The position numbers were made by a program, and so were the translations under genes. A DNA stretch of 64,000 nt from CAVQBP01 sp963723205. Its GTDB lineage: Bacteria; Bacteroidota; Ignavibacteria; Ignavibacteriales; Ignavibacteriaceae. Positions 1-8,969 of the stretch are shown piece after piece. The stretch covers positions 124,001-188,000 of the forward strand of contig CAVRQC010000038.1 in NCBI GenBank assembly GCA_963723205.1, in the 5' to 3' direction. Each line of letters starts with the position of its first letter. Positions within the stretch are counted from its first letter, which is position 1. The notes under the pieces were generated by a model. The model worked only from the letters and a program-made list of their open reading frames with translations, was not told where the DNA came from and ran no database searches.

Positions 1-454
1 CGAAAGTTTCTTTCATCTTCTCACCGACAAATCCTTGCGCATAATCATCATCAATAGCTTTTTGAAGTAACTTAATCCATTTATGATATTCACCGCGGAT
101 ATAAATATATGCCGTTTTAGCACCGATTGCATAGCAAGTAATTAAAATTCCTTCGACAAGCTGATGAGGATTAAATTCAAATATTTGTCTATCCTTAAAA
201 GAACCCGGTTCGCTTTCATCACCATTAACACACAAATATTTTGGTTTATTTGTAGTTTTAGGCATGAAGCTCCATTTTAAGCCGGTAGCAAATGCAGCGC
301 CGCCACGTCCCCGTAAACCTGATTTTTTTACCTGGTCTATAATATCATCTGTTGTTTGGCTGAATGCTTTTTTTACTGCAGTAAATCCGCCATTTTGTAT
401 ATAAACATCCAGTTTATGAATATCTTTTATATCAGGTAAAACTATCTTTTCCAT
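1..454 (-). CDS. nuoF: NADH-quinone oxidoreductase subunit F, partial (3' end outside window)
   Basis: NuoF carries the FMN and NADH binding sites and an Fe-S cluster of the peripheral arm of respiratory complex I. About 151 N-terminal codons are present, and the gene runs off the left edge. Translating the minus strand from the ATG at 454-452 gives MEKIVLPDIKDIH, then SGLRGRGGAAFATGLKWSF, which matches the family's glycine-rich RGRGGAGFPTGLKW nucleotide-binding loop, and later YLCVNGDESEPGSFKDR, the expected NuoF block. The ATG follows the nuoE stop codon with no gap, so the two are probably translationally coupled. It is the last visible member of a nuoABCDEF series. Identification is secure; nothing can be said of the C-terminal Fe-S motif. 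Confidence 0.95.
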   Translation of the reverse strand, partial: MEKIVLPDIKDIHKLDVYIQNGGFTAVKKAFSQTTDDIIDQVKKSGLRGRGGAAFATGLKWSFMPKTTNKPKYLCVNGDESEPGSFKDRQIFEFNPHQLVEGILITCYAIGAKTAYIYIRGEYHKWIKLLQKAIDDDYAQGFVGEKMKETF

Positions 455-937
455 TTAATTCTTATTTTTTAAAGATTCTAAAATTTTATCGGTTTGGTCT
501 ACATCAAGATTTTCATAATAATCTTCATTAACAGCAATCATTGGTGCAGTACCGCATGAACCCATGCATTCAACTTCTTCAATAGAAAACTGCATATTCT
601 CAGTGACTTCCATATTGCTTATACCGAGCTTTTTCTTCACATGATCATAAATTTGATTTGCACCTTTAAGCATACATGATACATTTGTACAAACCTGAAT
701 ATGATATTTTCCCATCGGCTTTTTATGATACATCGTATAAAAAGAAACAACTCCTAAAACTTCTTCACGAGTCATATTAAGAAGAGATGCAACTTCTTCC
801 ATTATTTCTCCTGAAATCCAGCCATTCTGTTCCTGTGCAATCCATAAAACCGGCATAACGGCAGGCTTTTTAACAGGATACTTTTTTAATGCTTCATCAA
901 TTCTTTTAAGATTTTCTTCTGTAAACTTGAACGACAT
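455..937 (-). CDS. nuoE: NADH-quinone oxidoreductase subunit E (24 kDa, thioredoxin-like Fe-S)
   Basis: Subunit E of complex I binds one [2Fe-2S] cluster next to the NuoF FMN site on the cytoplasmic arm. The 160-residue protein has the four expected ligands in two pairs, C83/C88 (CTNVSC) and C124/C128 (CMGSC), in a thioredoxin-like C-terminal half. The N-terminal helical half has the usual motif (MPVLWIAQEQNGWI). Length is normal for the family. It lies 33 bases after nuoD, separated by a small tandem repeat, and abuts nuoF. No clear Shine-Dalgarno sequence precedes the ATG because the repeat fills that space. Confidence 0.96.
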   Translation of the reverse strand: MSFKFTEENLKRIDEALKKYPVKKPAVMPVLWIAQEQNGWISGEIMEEVASLLNMTREEVLGVVSFYTMYHKKPMGKYHIQVCTNVSCMLKGANQIYDHVKKKLGISNMEVTENMQFSIEEVECMGSCGTAPMIAVNEDYYENLDVDQTDKILESLKNKN

Positions 938-970
938 TTTTTGACTTTTGATTTTTGACTTTTGATTTTT
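938..970. repeat. Short tandem repeat in the nuoD-nuoE gap
   Basis: The whole intergenic gap is made of two tandem copies of a T/A-rich unit, on the plus strand roughly TTTTGACTTTTGA, ending in a run of T. It occupies the place where the nuoE ribosome binding site should be. It is seen directly; function, if any, is unknown and slippage is the likely origin. Confidence 0.7.
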
Positions 971-2224
971 TTATTTATCAGCTTCACCCATAACTGGGTC
1001 AAGACTTCCAATAATTGCTACTACATCGGATATCATATGACCTTTTATCAGGTGAGGAAGAGACTGCAAATTTATAAATGAAGGCGAACGGATTTTACAC
1101 TTCCATGGACGGCCTTCACCTTTGCTTACTAAATAAAATCCTAATTCTCCTTTAGGATTTTCAATCGCACTATAAACTTCTCCAACAGGCGGATGAATAC
1201 CAAAATTAACAATCATAAAATCGTGAATAAGCTCTTCCATTTTTGAATATATCTCTGTCTTATGCGGAAGCACTTTTTTAGGTTGATTTAAAATTGTTTC
1301 ACCTTCAGGCATTTTATCAAGAACCTGGCGGACTATTTTAATACTTTCTCTTGCTTCATCAACCCTAACAAAGTATCTTGCTAGACTGTCACCTTCAGTA
1401 TAAACAGGGATATTGAAATCAATTTCATTATAAAATAAATAAGGGGTAGCTCTTCTTAAATCAAATTCAACACCACTGCCTCTTAAGCTTGGTCCTGTTA
1501 ATCCGTAATCAATTGCATCTTCTTTTGAAATAACTCCTGCTCCCTCGAGCCTTTCAATAAAAATTCTATTCGTATTAATTAATCTTTCGGCTTCATCAAG
1601 ATTTTCTTCAAATTGATCTATAAACCATTTAACTTTGACTAAAGCTTCAGGCTGAACATCATTTGCTACACCGCCGATACGGGTATAGCTGTTTGTAAAT
1701 CTGGCGCCGCAGATAATATCCCAGATATCAAGGATTTTTTCTCTTTCTCTGAGAGTCCACAAAAATACTGTCAACGCTCCGACATCCATGGCAAGAGCCC
1801 CGATTGCGACAAGATGAGAAGCAACTCTTGCAAGTTCTGCAATCATCATTCTTATATATTGAGCTCTCGGAGGTGCCTCAATTCCTACTAATTTTTCAAC
1901 AGCTAAAACCCATGCAACATTATTTGATAAAGGAGCGAGATAATCAAGCCGGTCGGTATGCGGAATAAATTCATAATAGCTCATATTTTCGGCCATCTTT
2001 TCATATCCTCTATGAAGATAGCCAAGCTCGGGAACGGAAGCAATAATTGTTTCACCGTCTAATCTTAGCAGAACACGCAATACTCCATGTGTTGCCGGAT
2101 GCTGCGGTCCCATATTCAAAATCATTTCATTTTCAAGAGCATCTTCAACCGTAAAATCTGTTTTTGTATTTAATAATGCTTCAAGTATTTCAGGATTAAC
2201 ATCTTCTTTGTTAAGTTTTTCCAT
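971..2224 (-). CDS. nuoD: NADH-quinone oxidoreductase subunit D (49 kDa)
   Basis: NuoD forms part of the quinone-binding pocket at the junction of the peripheral and membrane arms of complex I and descends from the hydrogenase large subunit. The 417-residue sequence contains the hallmark NMGPQHPATHGVLR near residue 37, then GYLHRGYEKMAE, RIGGVANDV and the C-terminal DPVMGEADK end, where hydrogenases have their metal ligands. A roughly 35-residue N-terminal extension precedes the conserved core. NuoC and NuoD are separate genes here, not fused as in enterobacteria. The gene begins 4 bases after the nuoC stop. Confidence 0.97.
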   Translation of the reverse strand: MEKLNKEDVNPEILEALLNTKTDFTVEDALENEMILNMGPQHPATHGVLRVLLRLDGETIIASVPELGYLHRGYEKMAENMSYYEFIPHTDRLDYLAPLSNNVAWVLAVEKLVGIEAPPRAQYIRMMIAELARVASHLVAIGALAMDVGALTVFLWTLREREKILDIWDIICGARFTNSYTRIGGVANDVQPEALVKVKWFIDQFEENLDEAERLINTNRIFIERLEGAGVISKEDAIDYGLTGPSLRGSGVEFDLRRATPYLFYNEIDFNIPVYTEGDSLARYFVRVDEARESIKIVRQVLDKMPEGETILNQPKKVLPHKTEIYSKMEELIHDFMIVNFGIHPPVGEVYSAIENPKGELGFYLVSKGEGRPWKCKIRSPSFINLQSLPHLIKGHMISDVVAIIGSLDPVMGEADK

Positions 2225-2228
2225 AAAT

Positions 2229-2723
2229 TTATTCTTCTTTTTTAGGGAGAGGTAATGAACCGGGGATTCCTATAAGAGGAAAATCTTTTCTTAAAGGATG
2301 ATATTCAAAATCTTCCGGCATATACATTCTTCTTAAATCAGGATGATTATTAAAAGATATTCCATACATATCAAATACTTCCCTCTCCTGCCAGTTGGCC
2401 GTTTTCCAAACATTAGAAACTGTATCTATTGAACATTCCTCTTCGTCAACATCAGCTTTTAAACGCAACCGGAATTTATTTTTTAAAGAGAAAATGTGAT
2501 ACACAACCGTGAACCTGTTTTTTCTCCTGGCCCAATCAATGGCAGTTATATCTTCACAAAGTAAAAATTCAAGATCGGGATTACTTTTAAGAAATTTACA
2601 AACTTCAACTATATTTTTCTTATCGAAATACAGAGTAAGTTCACCTTTATATTCTGATGGTTCGAAATTAATAGCCGGTAAATTTTCTTTGATTTTTTGA
2701 GAGATGAGTTCTTTAAATTCCAT
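2229..2723 (-). CDS. nuoC: NADH-quinone oxidoreductase subunit C (30 kDa)
   Basis: NuoC is a peripheral-arm structural subunit of complex I. The 164-residue protein has the family pattern: an N-terminal alpha/beta part, then VWKTANWQEREVFDMYGI and the signature YHPLRKDFPL near the C terminus. Size is typical of stand-alone NuoC. It sits 4 bases after nuoB and 4 bases before nuoD in a tightly packed operon, consistent with coupled expression. Confidence 0.96.
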   Translation of the reverse strand: MEFKELISQKIKENLPAINFEPSEYKGELTLYFDKKNIVEVCKFLKSNPDLEFLLCEDITAIDWARRKNRFTVVYHIFSLKNKFRLRLKADVDEEECSIDTVSNVWKTANWQEREVFDMYGISFNNHPDLRRMYMPEDFEYHPLRKDFPLIGIPGSLPLPKKEE

Positions 2724-2727
2724 AATA

Positions 2728-3249
2728 TTAATTATTCTGTATCACTGGTAATTCGGGTAAAGGTCTGTTCTGGAAATCCCTGGCTTTAGTTCTTCCGATT
2801 TTTTCCTGTATTTGAATTAAAGCATTAAGCAAATTATCAGGGCGGGGCGGACAACCGGCAAGATAAACATCAACCGGTAAAAACTGATCTATTCCCTGCA
2901 CAACATTATAAGATCTGTACATTCCACCTGAAGATGTGCATGCACCCATAGCAATTACCCATTTGGGATCGGGCATTTGATCATAAATTTTTCTAACTAC
3001 ATGAGACATTTTATATGTCACTGTTCCTGCAACAATCATCATATCCGATTGGCGCGGGGTAAATCTCATTACTTCGGAACCGAACCGGGCAATATCATAT
3101 TTAGGATCGCCAACAGCCATCATTTCAATTGCACAACATGAAATTCCCATCGGCATAGGCCAAACGGAATTTTTACGCGACCATTCAATAAGTGCATCTA
3201 TTTTTGTAGTAAAAAAATTTTCACTCGTTAATCTGGATTCTAGTCCCAT
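2728..3249 (-). CDS. nuoB: NADH-quinone oxidoreductase subunit B (PSST, N2 cluster)
   Basis: NuoB holds the terminal [4Fe-4S] cluster N2 that hands electrons to quinone. The 173-residue sequence keeps all four ligands: the adjacent pair C38-C39 (GISCCAIEM), C104 (GACTSSGGMY) and C133 (AGCPPRP). Its start overlaps the last 10 bases of nuoA, the usual arrangement. No anomaly was seen. Confidence 0.98.
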   Translation of the reverse strand: MGLESRLTSENFFTTKIDALIEWSRKNSVWPMPMGISCCAIEMMAVGDPKYDIARFGSEVMRFTPRQSDMMIVAGTVTYKMSHVVRKIYDQMPDPKWVIAMGACTSSGGMYRSYNVVQGIDQFLPVDVYLAGCPPRPDNLLNALIQIQEKIGRTKARDFQNRPLPELPVIQNN

Positions 3250-3608
3250 TTAAAACCGCCTTTCTTGTATACATATAAGTATCCTAATTCTAAGACAACA
3301 AGGAATATTAACATAGATATAAAGACAGAAATTCCCATTTGACCAAACATCTTTTTGAATTCAACAGCCCAAGGGTAAACAAATATTACTTCCAGGTCAA
3401 AAATTATAAATAACATTGCAATTAAATAATATTTTATCGAAATCCTTTCATTCGTTGAACCAACCGGGGTCATACCGCTTTCATATGTAGAAAGTTTGTC
3501 GCGATTCGGACGTTGGGGTCCAAATATCTTCGAAGATAAGACTGTTACTACAGCAAATATTCCTGCAACAATAATTACTATAAAAATGGGCAAATATTGA
3601 TCAATCAT
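3240..3608 (-). CDS. nuoA: NADH-quinone oxidoreductase subunit A (membrane)
   Basis: NuoA is a small membrane-arm subunit of complex I that helps clamp the peripheral arm near the quinone site. The 122 residues form three hydrophobic helices (about 7-27, 62-82, 90-113). Between helices 1 and 2 is the conserved loop with YESGMTPVGS and then FDLEVIFVYPWA, the charged motif typical of NuoA/ND3. It is the first gene of the operon, and a good promoter lies just upstream (3637-3665). Its end overlaps nuoB by 10 bases. Confidence 0.97.
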   Translation of the reverse strand: MIDQYLPIFIVIIVAGIFAVVTVLSSKIFGPQRPNRDKLSTYESGMTPVGSTNERISIKYYLIAMLFIIFDLEVIFVYPWAVEFKKMFGQMGISVFISMLIFLVVLELGYLYVYKKGGFKWD

Positions 3609-4228
3609 TCTTAAATCTGGAAATTTTTAATCGTTAAACTTATCCAAAAATGAATTTATTGTCAATTTAAAGATTGTTCACTTTCCAATCCTTATCAATT
3701 ATTTTTCAAATGGAATATTCAAATAAAGGATAATATTACAATATATTTTGTGATATATGGAAAAGACAGGAATTAAGTTGTGATAAAGAATAGATATAAA
3801 AACATCTCCCAAAAGGTTAATGCACTGAATTTTTTAAAATACCTTTTTAAATATAATCTGGGAAATTACCGGTTAATTTCTTTACCGCGTTTCCAGTATG
3901 TTAATCCCTCTTATCCCTTTTATTTTTCAATTTTAAGCTTGAAGGATTAAAATATAATCTCTCTAACCAGGGGAAATATGCTCGTTCTCCATCCGCATAC
4001 CAAATCTGTATTTCCATGTTCAATGCATTACATGATATTGCAGCATACATCTATATATAATGATCTCTCCTTTTTTGAAGTACTAAAACAAAACTATAGA
4101 ATATTTTTATAGTCAAATTATTCTATATTATTAATGTTATGATTTTTTGCAGTTTTTTATCTATTCGGAGGTAGTAATTTATATTTGGAAAAGCTTTAGT
4201 TTACTATTCTATTATTAGTTTCGGATGA
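3609..4228. other. 620-base divergent intergenic region with one doubtful small ORF
   Basis: The region separates nuoA (minus) from the FN3 lipoprotein gene (plus). Apart from the nuo promoter I see no RNA gene and no strong hairpin. A minus-strand ATG at 4050 opens a 49-codon frame ending at 3901 (start MYAAISCNALNMEIQIW). An AAGGAG-like stretch lies about 18 bases upstream, too far for a good ribosome binding site. The frame ends in a Lys/Asp-rich tail. I do not recognise it; it could be a decayed gene remnant. Confidence 0.4.
3637..3665 (-). promoter_or_regulatory. Candidate sigma-70 promoter of the nuo operon
   Basis: Reading the minus strand, TTGACA (3665-3660) is followed by a 17-base spacer and TAAGTT (3642-3637), 28 bases before the nuoA ATG. 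The -35 is a perfect consensus and the -10 keeps T1, A2 and T6. This was found by inspection; no transcript start is known. Confidence 0.6.
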
Positions 4229-5206
4229 ATGTATAAATTTTTTAAATACTTATCTTTACTATTGCTTGTCGTTGTACAAGCCTGCACCAGGCCGGTAGAA
4301 ATAAATAATTCCGATAATAACATACCTCCGGCAGTACCAACTAATGTAAGTATATTTGAATCTTTTGACGGTGAAATAGGAATTGAATGGCAGGATAATG
4401 CGGAATCGGACTTAAAAGGCTTCAATATTTTTCGAAGAACTGATAGTACAAATTATAAGTTAATAAAATTCACAAACAATAATTATATAATAGATGACTC
4501 ACTTAATTACAATACAACTTATTTTTATGAAATATCCGCTGTAAATAATTCAAACCTGGAAAGCTCACGAAGCGCTGAGGTTTCTTCTACTCCTAAAAAT
4601 ATTTATAAGCCGTACCCTGTTCGTAATGTAACAATCAATGCAAGGAACTGGGAAGATACCATCTCGATTTATTTGAACTGGATACCCAGTGGAGAAACCG
4701 ATATATCCGGATATAACATTTATAAAAGCACTTCTCCTTCTTATACGGCAAATAGCCTAACTGTTATTGCATTTACTAAGAATACTTATTATTCGGATAC
4801 ATCCGGTTTAGAATTATATACTAATTATTATTATAAGGTCAGAGCCGTAGATAATGGAGGTTTAATTAGTGATGAAAGTCCTGCTTTTAATGATGAAATA
4901 TTTGGAATTCCCGAAGTTATATATCCCGGAAATAATGCCAGCCTCTCCTCTTTGAGAAGTTTTTTAATAACCACATTAAAAGTCCCTGCAACATATCAAA
5001 TTATTGTTCAGTCCAATGAATTTTTTGGTGAAATTTGGAACAATACGGTTTCAACGTCAAAAATAAATGATACTTTATCAATTAATTTTAACCCGGCATA
5101 TATTTATCCCGATAAATATTACTACTGGAGAATAGTAACTTTTTCCCAAGACATCTCGGAACCAAACAGTATTTCCGGACTTTATAAATTCATAATTAAA
5201 CAGTAA
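4229..5206 (+). CDS. Lipoprotein with two fibronectin type III-like domains
   Basis: This is a probable envelope lipoprotein. Residues 1-19 form a lipoprotein signal (basic MYKFFKYL, hydrophobic core, lipobox VQAC with C19). Two FN3-like units follow, near residues 33-120 and 123-215, each with the repeating pattern of a conserved W, a DxxGYNIY/FNIFRR strand, and YYKVRAVDNGG / YFYEISAVNNS. The last ~100 residues form another beta-rich segment (YYYWRIVTFSQD) found in cell-surface proteins. FN3 units in such lipoproteins usually bind proteins or polysaccharides; the ligand is unknown. A second FN3 lipoprotein lies at 58056-58862. It is followed 38 bases later by a likely outer-membrane protein gene, suggesting a two-gene unit. 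Confidence 0.85.
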   Translation: MYKFFKYLSLLLLVVVQACTRPVEINNSDNNIPPAVPTNVSIFESFDGEIGIEWQDNAESDLKGFNIFRRTDSTNYKLIKFTNNNYIIDDSLNYNTTYFYEISAVNNSNLESSRSAEVSSTPKNIYKPYPVRNVTINARNWEDTISIYLNWIPSGETDISGYNIYKSTSPSYTANSLTVIAFTKNTYYSDTSGLELYTNYYYKVRAVDNGGLISDESPAFNDEIFGIPEVIYPGNNASLSSLRSFLITTLKVPATYQIIVQSNEFFGEIWNNTVSTSKINDTLSINFNPAYIYPDKYYYWRIVTFSQDISEPNSISGLYKFIIKQ

Positions 5207-5244
5207 ATTAAAACAGGTTATAAGGGAAAAATAAAAAAATAATA

Positions 5245-7194
5245 ATGCTCAACAGGAATGATAAATTACTACTTGCCGTAACAATTATAACGGTTTATTT
5301 ATTATTTCTTCCGATACCAAAAGCCGATGCCCAAATCTTAAGTGACAGCCTGGAATACATTGCTGTAAAGAACCCGTTTAATAAATTGACTACAAAATTT
5401 GATAAGCAGCTTAATACTTATATTTTAAATTCAAATATCTTTTATAATAATAATTTCGGAAAATTTTCATTCAAAGTATCTGAAGATTATAACTCAACCT
5501 TCATTAAATCAGCAGAAAAAAGTATAAAGGACGAACATTTTTTTTCAATGTCAACGGCATACAAACTAAAACCGTATCTTAATATTGGCATATCTGCACT
5601 CAATAATATTTTATCGGATAACAGGAAAATTGAAATTAACCAGGCTTCCGAATCAAATGTTGTTCTATTTTCGAAATTTATACCTGAAGATAGAATTTAT
5701 ATTTCTCCATATTTAGGATATGCAAATAACAGGCAGGTTGGAGAAAATAACTACGGCTATTTATATGGAATGGAAGGACTTGTAAACCATTTACTTATCT
5801 CTGATTTTGATATTTCATCACAATTGAAACTGAGAAACGAAGATATAACACCAAGGAAAAATATAGACAGGTATTTTAATCTCCTGGTATTAAATAATTT
5901 TGATAAGGATGTACTTAATTCTATTAATTTAAAATTTTCACAAAGCAGGAGGGATTTTTATTACAAGGCTGATCCGGCTACTGCAAAATACTTTGATGTA
6001 ACAAATAATATTCAAAACAGAATTGAAACCAATTATTTTTTACAGGATAATCTTAATTACGATAATTTAATTGATAATGTTTCCTTGAACCTTTCAGGAG
6101 GTGTTAATCTAAGAAGCATCGATAGAAATACCCGTTACCGTTCAGCAGCAATTGCAATTTCACCTTCATTCGATACCAAATCAATTTTTGACACCAGGAT
6201 AGATGAATTAAGAATAGACCTTGAATCAGTAATTAATTATAAAGCAGATAATTTTAACAGCGCTCTTAGGTTAAATTATTCAGAAAGAGATGAGAAACAT
6301 GTTACTAAAAACTTCCCTGGCATGGATAAAATTTTTTTTGATGAACGTTCTGACCAGGAAAATCAGAAGAATAATAATGCAATCAGAGCTTCCCTTGCAT
6401 GGATAGGAAACTTATTCTTTTCACCAGCCGATAAACTCAGCTTCAGCTTTTTTCAGAATAAATTAAGATATGATACTCCAAGTCCGGTTAATTTTGATGA
6501 TAGAGATGAAATTTTATCAATAATCAGATTAAGATACAGCAAAATGTTAACACCCTTTTTTGAAGCTTTCATTTCCGCAGAAGGAACTTTAAACCATATT
6601 GTTTATATTTATTCTGAAAAAAGTTCAAATAACAATATTAACAGGATAATTAGATTGTCGGCCGGCGGGAATTATAATGGCAAGAATTTTGCTTCATTAA
6701 ATAATTTTGAAGTATCTGCAAATTATACAGTGTACGATTTTGAAGATATAAATCCGACATATAAAAGTTTTTCATTCAGGCAATATACTGCAACGGATTC
6801 TTCTTCAATTAATTTTAACAAAAAATTCGGTTTAAGTTTTTTCGGATACATAAAACTTTCCGAACAAGGGGATCTGGCATGGGCTTCATTTTCAACTAAA
6901 CCCAACAGATTTCTTATCGAATTTTTTGCTGAACCGAAATTTAAATTTTTTTATTCTCCGCTGCAGCTTTCGGCAGGAATAAGATATTTTGGTATAAATA
7001 CGTATAATTATAATGGCATGATAAGAAAAATTGATTCGAAGTATCTAAGTGTAGGACCGGTAAGTGAGATATTGTTATATTTGAATACTACTTTATACAT
7101 AAGAATAAACGGCTGGTACGAATTTATTACCACCAATAGTATTACTAAAAGACAGCAGGCAAATTTAACAATACAAGTAAATTATAATTTTTAA
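5245..7194 (+). CDS. Predicted outer-membrane beta-barrel protein, function unknown
   Basis: The 649-residue protein has an N-terminal signal peptide (hydrophobic residues 8-24, probable cut after ADA at residue 29). The remainder is rich in alternating polar/aromatic strands with many Asn, Tyr, Phe and Ser. The last residues (TIQVNYNF) end in phenylalanine with alternating hydrophobics, the usual signal for outer-membrane assembly by the BAM machinery. There is no TonB box, plug domain or recognised catalytic motif. I place it in the outer membrane from composition and termini only. It follows the FN3 lipoprotein on the same strand and may work with it. Confidence 0.7.
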   Translation: MLNRNDKLLLAVTIITVYLLFLPIPKADAQILSDSLEYIAVKNPFNKLTTKFDKQLNTYILNSNIFYNNNFGKFSFKVSEDYNSTFIKSAEKSIKDEHFFSMSTAYKLKPYLNIGISALNNILSDNRKIEINQASESNVVLFSKFIPEDRIYISPYLGYANNRQVGENNYGYLYGMEGLVNHLLISDFDISSQLKLRNEDITPRKNIDRYFNLLVLNNFDKDVLNSINLKFSQSRRDFYYKADPATAKYFDVTNNIQNRIETNYFLQDNLNYDNLIDNVSLNLSGGVNLRSIDRNTRYRSAAIAISPSFDTKSIFDTRIDELRIDLESVINYKADNFNSALRLNYSERDEKHVTKNFPGMDKIFFDERSDQENQKNNNAIRASLAWIGNLFFSPADKLSFSFFQNKLRYDTPSPVNFDDRDEILSIIRLRYSKMLTPFFEAFISAEGTLNHIVYIYSEKSSNNNINRIIRLSAGGNYNGKNFASLNNFEVSANYTVYDFEDINPTYKSFSFRQYTATDSSSINFNKKFGLSFFGYIKLSEQGDLAWASFSTKPNRFLIEFFAEPKFKFFYSPLQLSAGIRYFGINTYNYNGMIRKIDSKYLSVGPVSEILLYLNTTLYIRINGWYEFITTNSITKRQQANLTIQVNYNF

Positions 7195-7303
7195 CCTGCC
7201 TTTATGTTAGACTTGAAAGAATATTCTGCAAGTAAAATCTGGCAGGCAAGTGGAAATAAAAAAATTTTTTATTAATTTCACTTATTAAACTTATAGGGAA
7301 ATT

Positions 7304-7720
7304 TTGGCAGAAGATAAATACAGCCTGGAAATAGAAAGCGACCCAAATAATTTAATTACAGTTGAAGAGTTTGTTAATTATTTTGCAAAAGACCTTGGTG
7401 TAAATGATGAACGTATGAATGGTCTTCTTTTATCAGTTACCGAGGCAACAACCAATGCAATTATTCATGGGAATAAATGCAACCTTGATAAAAAAGTATA
7501 CATTAATGTTTTCGTAGAAGATGGTAATATCATAATAAAAGTAAAAGATGAGGGAGTTGGTTTTGATCCTGCCAGTGTGCCCGACCCTACTGAACCTCAA
7601 AACCTTTTAAAAGATTCGGGGAGAGGAGTCTATTTAATGAGAGTATACATGGACGATTTAAAATATAATCCTACTCCGGAAGGTATGGAAACTATTCTCG
7701 TATTAAAACTTGAAAACTAG
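7304..7720 (+). CDS. RsbW-like anti-sigma factor / GHKL serine kinase
   Basis: A small (138-residue) GHKL ATPase of the RsbW/SpoIIAB type; these bind a sigma factor or phosphorylate an STAS antagonist in partner-switching systems. The ATP-binding boxes are visible: N box EATTNAIIHGN, G1 box DEGVGFD, and G2 box GRGVYLM. No sensor or dimerisation domain is present. The start is a TTG codon at 7304 that gives the family's normal N terminus. No sigma factor or STAS protein gene is adjacent, so partners must be encoded elsewhere. It is separated by 210 bases from mdh. Confidence 0.88.
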   Translation: MAEDKYSLEIESDPNNLITVEEFVNYFAKDLGVNDERMNGLLLSVTEATTNAIIHGNKCNLDKKVYINVFVEDGNIIIKVKDEGVGFDPASVPDPTEPQNLLKDSGRGVYLMRVYMDDLKYNPTPEGMETILVLKLEN

Positions 7721-7930
7721 CATTATAAACAAACATTAACGCTAACCTGTCAGAAAAAGAATAAAAAATAATTTTATAAATATTTTCGGTTAATCTGGCA
7801 GATATAATTCATCCGACCTAACTCATACGGCACAAATTATTAAAATTAGTTACCTGATCTTTGGAAATGGAAATTCACATCTTTATTTTAAAGTTACAAT
7901 TGTTATTCTAATCTTAAACAGGAGTTCAAT

Positions 7931-8896
7931 ATGTCCAGAAAAAAAATAGCTTTAATCGGTGGTGGGCAAATAGGGGGAGTATTAGCACAATTAGCTGCCA
8001 CAAAAAAATTAGGCGATATTGTTTTATTTGATATAGTAGAAGATATGCCTCAAGGTAAATCACTTGATATTGCAGAAGCTTCCAGGATTGATGGTTTTGA
8101 TTGTAATGTTACAGGAACCAACTCTTATAAAGATATCGGTAATTCTGATTTGGTAATAATTACAGCAGGACTTCCAAGGAAACCCGGAATGAGCCGCGAT
8201 GATCTCCTTACAACAAATGCAAAGATTATGAAATCTGTAGCTGAAGGAGTTAGGGACAATGCACCTAACGCAGTTGTAATTATAATTTCAAATCCTTTGG
8301 ATGCAATGGTAACTTTATTTAAAAAAGTTACCGGTTTCCCGGCTAACAGGGTACTCGGCCAGGCAGGGGTTTTAGACTCTTCACGATTTTCATCTTTTAT
8401 AGCATGGGAATTGGATGTGTCCGTTAAAGACGTTAATGCTATGGTTTTGGGCGGTCACGGGGATACAATGGTTCCTATTGTTAGGTATGCAAATGTAAAC
8501 GGAATACCTGTAATGGAATTGTTAGAGAAAAAATACAAAGACAAAAACAAAGCTCAGGAAGTAATGAATAAAATGGTAGAAAGGACCAAAATGGCCGGCG
8601 GTGAAGTTGTTAAACTACTTAAAACCGGTTCTGCATTTTATTCACCTGCATCATCTGCTATTGCTATGGCAGAATCAATTTTAAGAGATGAAAAAAGAGT
8701 CCTTCCGGCTTGTGCTTTCCTGAACGGAGAATTTGGTGTTAACGGTTATTACGTTGGCGTTCCCGCAGTGTTAGGTTCTAATGGTGTTGAGAGAATTATC
8801 GACTTCGATTTAAATGATGGAGAACAGGCAGCATTTGATAAATCTGTTAGTGCTGTAAAAAGTTTGATAGAAAGTATGGAAAAGCTGGGATTTTGA
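7931..8896 (+). CDS. mdh: Malate dehydrogenase (NAD, LDH-like tetrameric type)
   Basis: Interconverts malate and oxaloacetate with NAD in the citric acid cycle. The 321-residue protein has the Rossmann motif GGGQIGG near residue 10, an acidic D34 after the second strand (NAD preference), the substrate loop arginines (RKPGMSRDD near 83-91), and the catalytic His in GGHGDTMVP (H176). The sequence resembles the lactate-dehydrogenase-like MDH class found in green sulfur bacteria and Chloroflexi. An AGGAG ribosome binding site precedes the ATG. The gene is transcribed toward rpmA, with a long hairpin between them. Confidence 0.97.
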   Translation: MSRKKIALIGGGQIGGVLAQLAATKKLGDIVLFDIVEDMPQGKSLDIAEASRIDGFDCNVTGTNSYKDIGNSDLVIITAGLPRKPGMSRDDLLTTNAKIMKSVAEGVRDNAPNAVVIIISNPLDAMVTLFKKVTGFPANRVLGQAGVLDSSRFSSFIAWELDVSVKDVNAMVLGGHGDTMVPIVRYANVNGIPVMELLEKKYKDKNKAQEVMNKMVERTKMAGGEVVKLLKTGSAFYSPASSAIAMAESILRDEKRVLPACAFLNGEFGVNGYYVGVPAVLGSNGVERIIDFDLNDGEQAAFDKSVSAVKSLIESMEKLGF

Positions 8897-8913
8897 GGAT
8901 TAAGTTCAAAAGC

Positions 8914-8953
8914 AAGTTCAAGTTCAAGAAGTAAGTTTCTTGAACTTGAACTT
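8914..8953. terminator. Bidirectional hairpin terminator between mdh and rpmA
   Basis: A perfect 17-base stem (AAGTTCAAGTTCAAGAA with its complement) around a 6-base loop GTAAGT sits between two convergent genes. It is flanked by T/A-rich tracts on both sides, so it can act in both directions. The stem itself is built of a repeated AAGTTC unit. Confidence 0.8.
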
Positions 8954-8969
8954 TTAAATCTTAATTGTT

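Noticed and set aside
7195..7303. CCTGCC..GGCAGG inverted repeat after the beta-barrel gene
   Set aside because: The arms are only 6 bases and separated by more than 35 bases, with no T run, so a terminator call is not supported.
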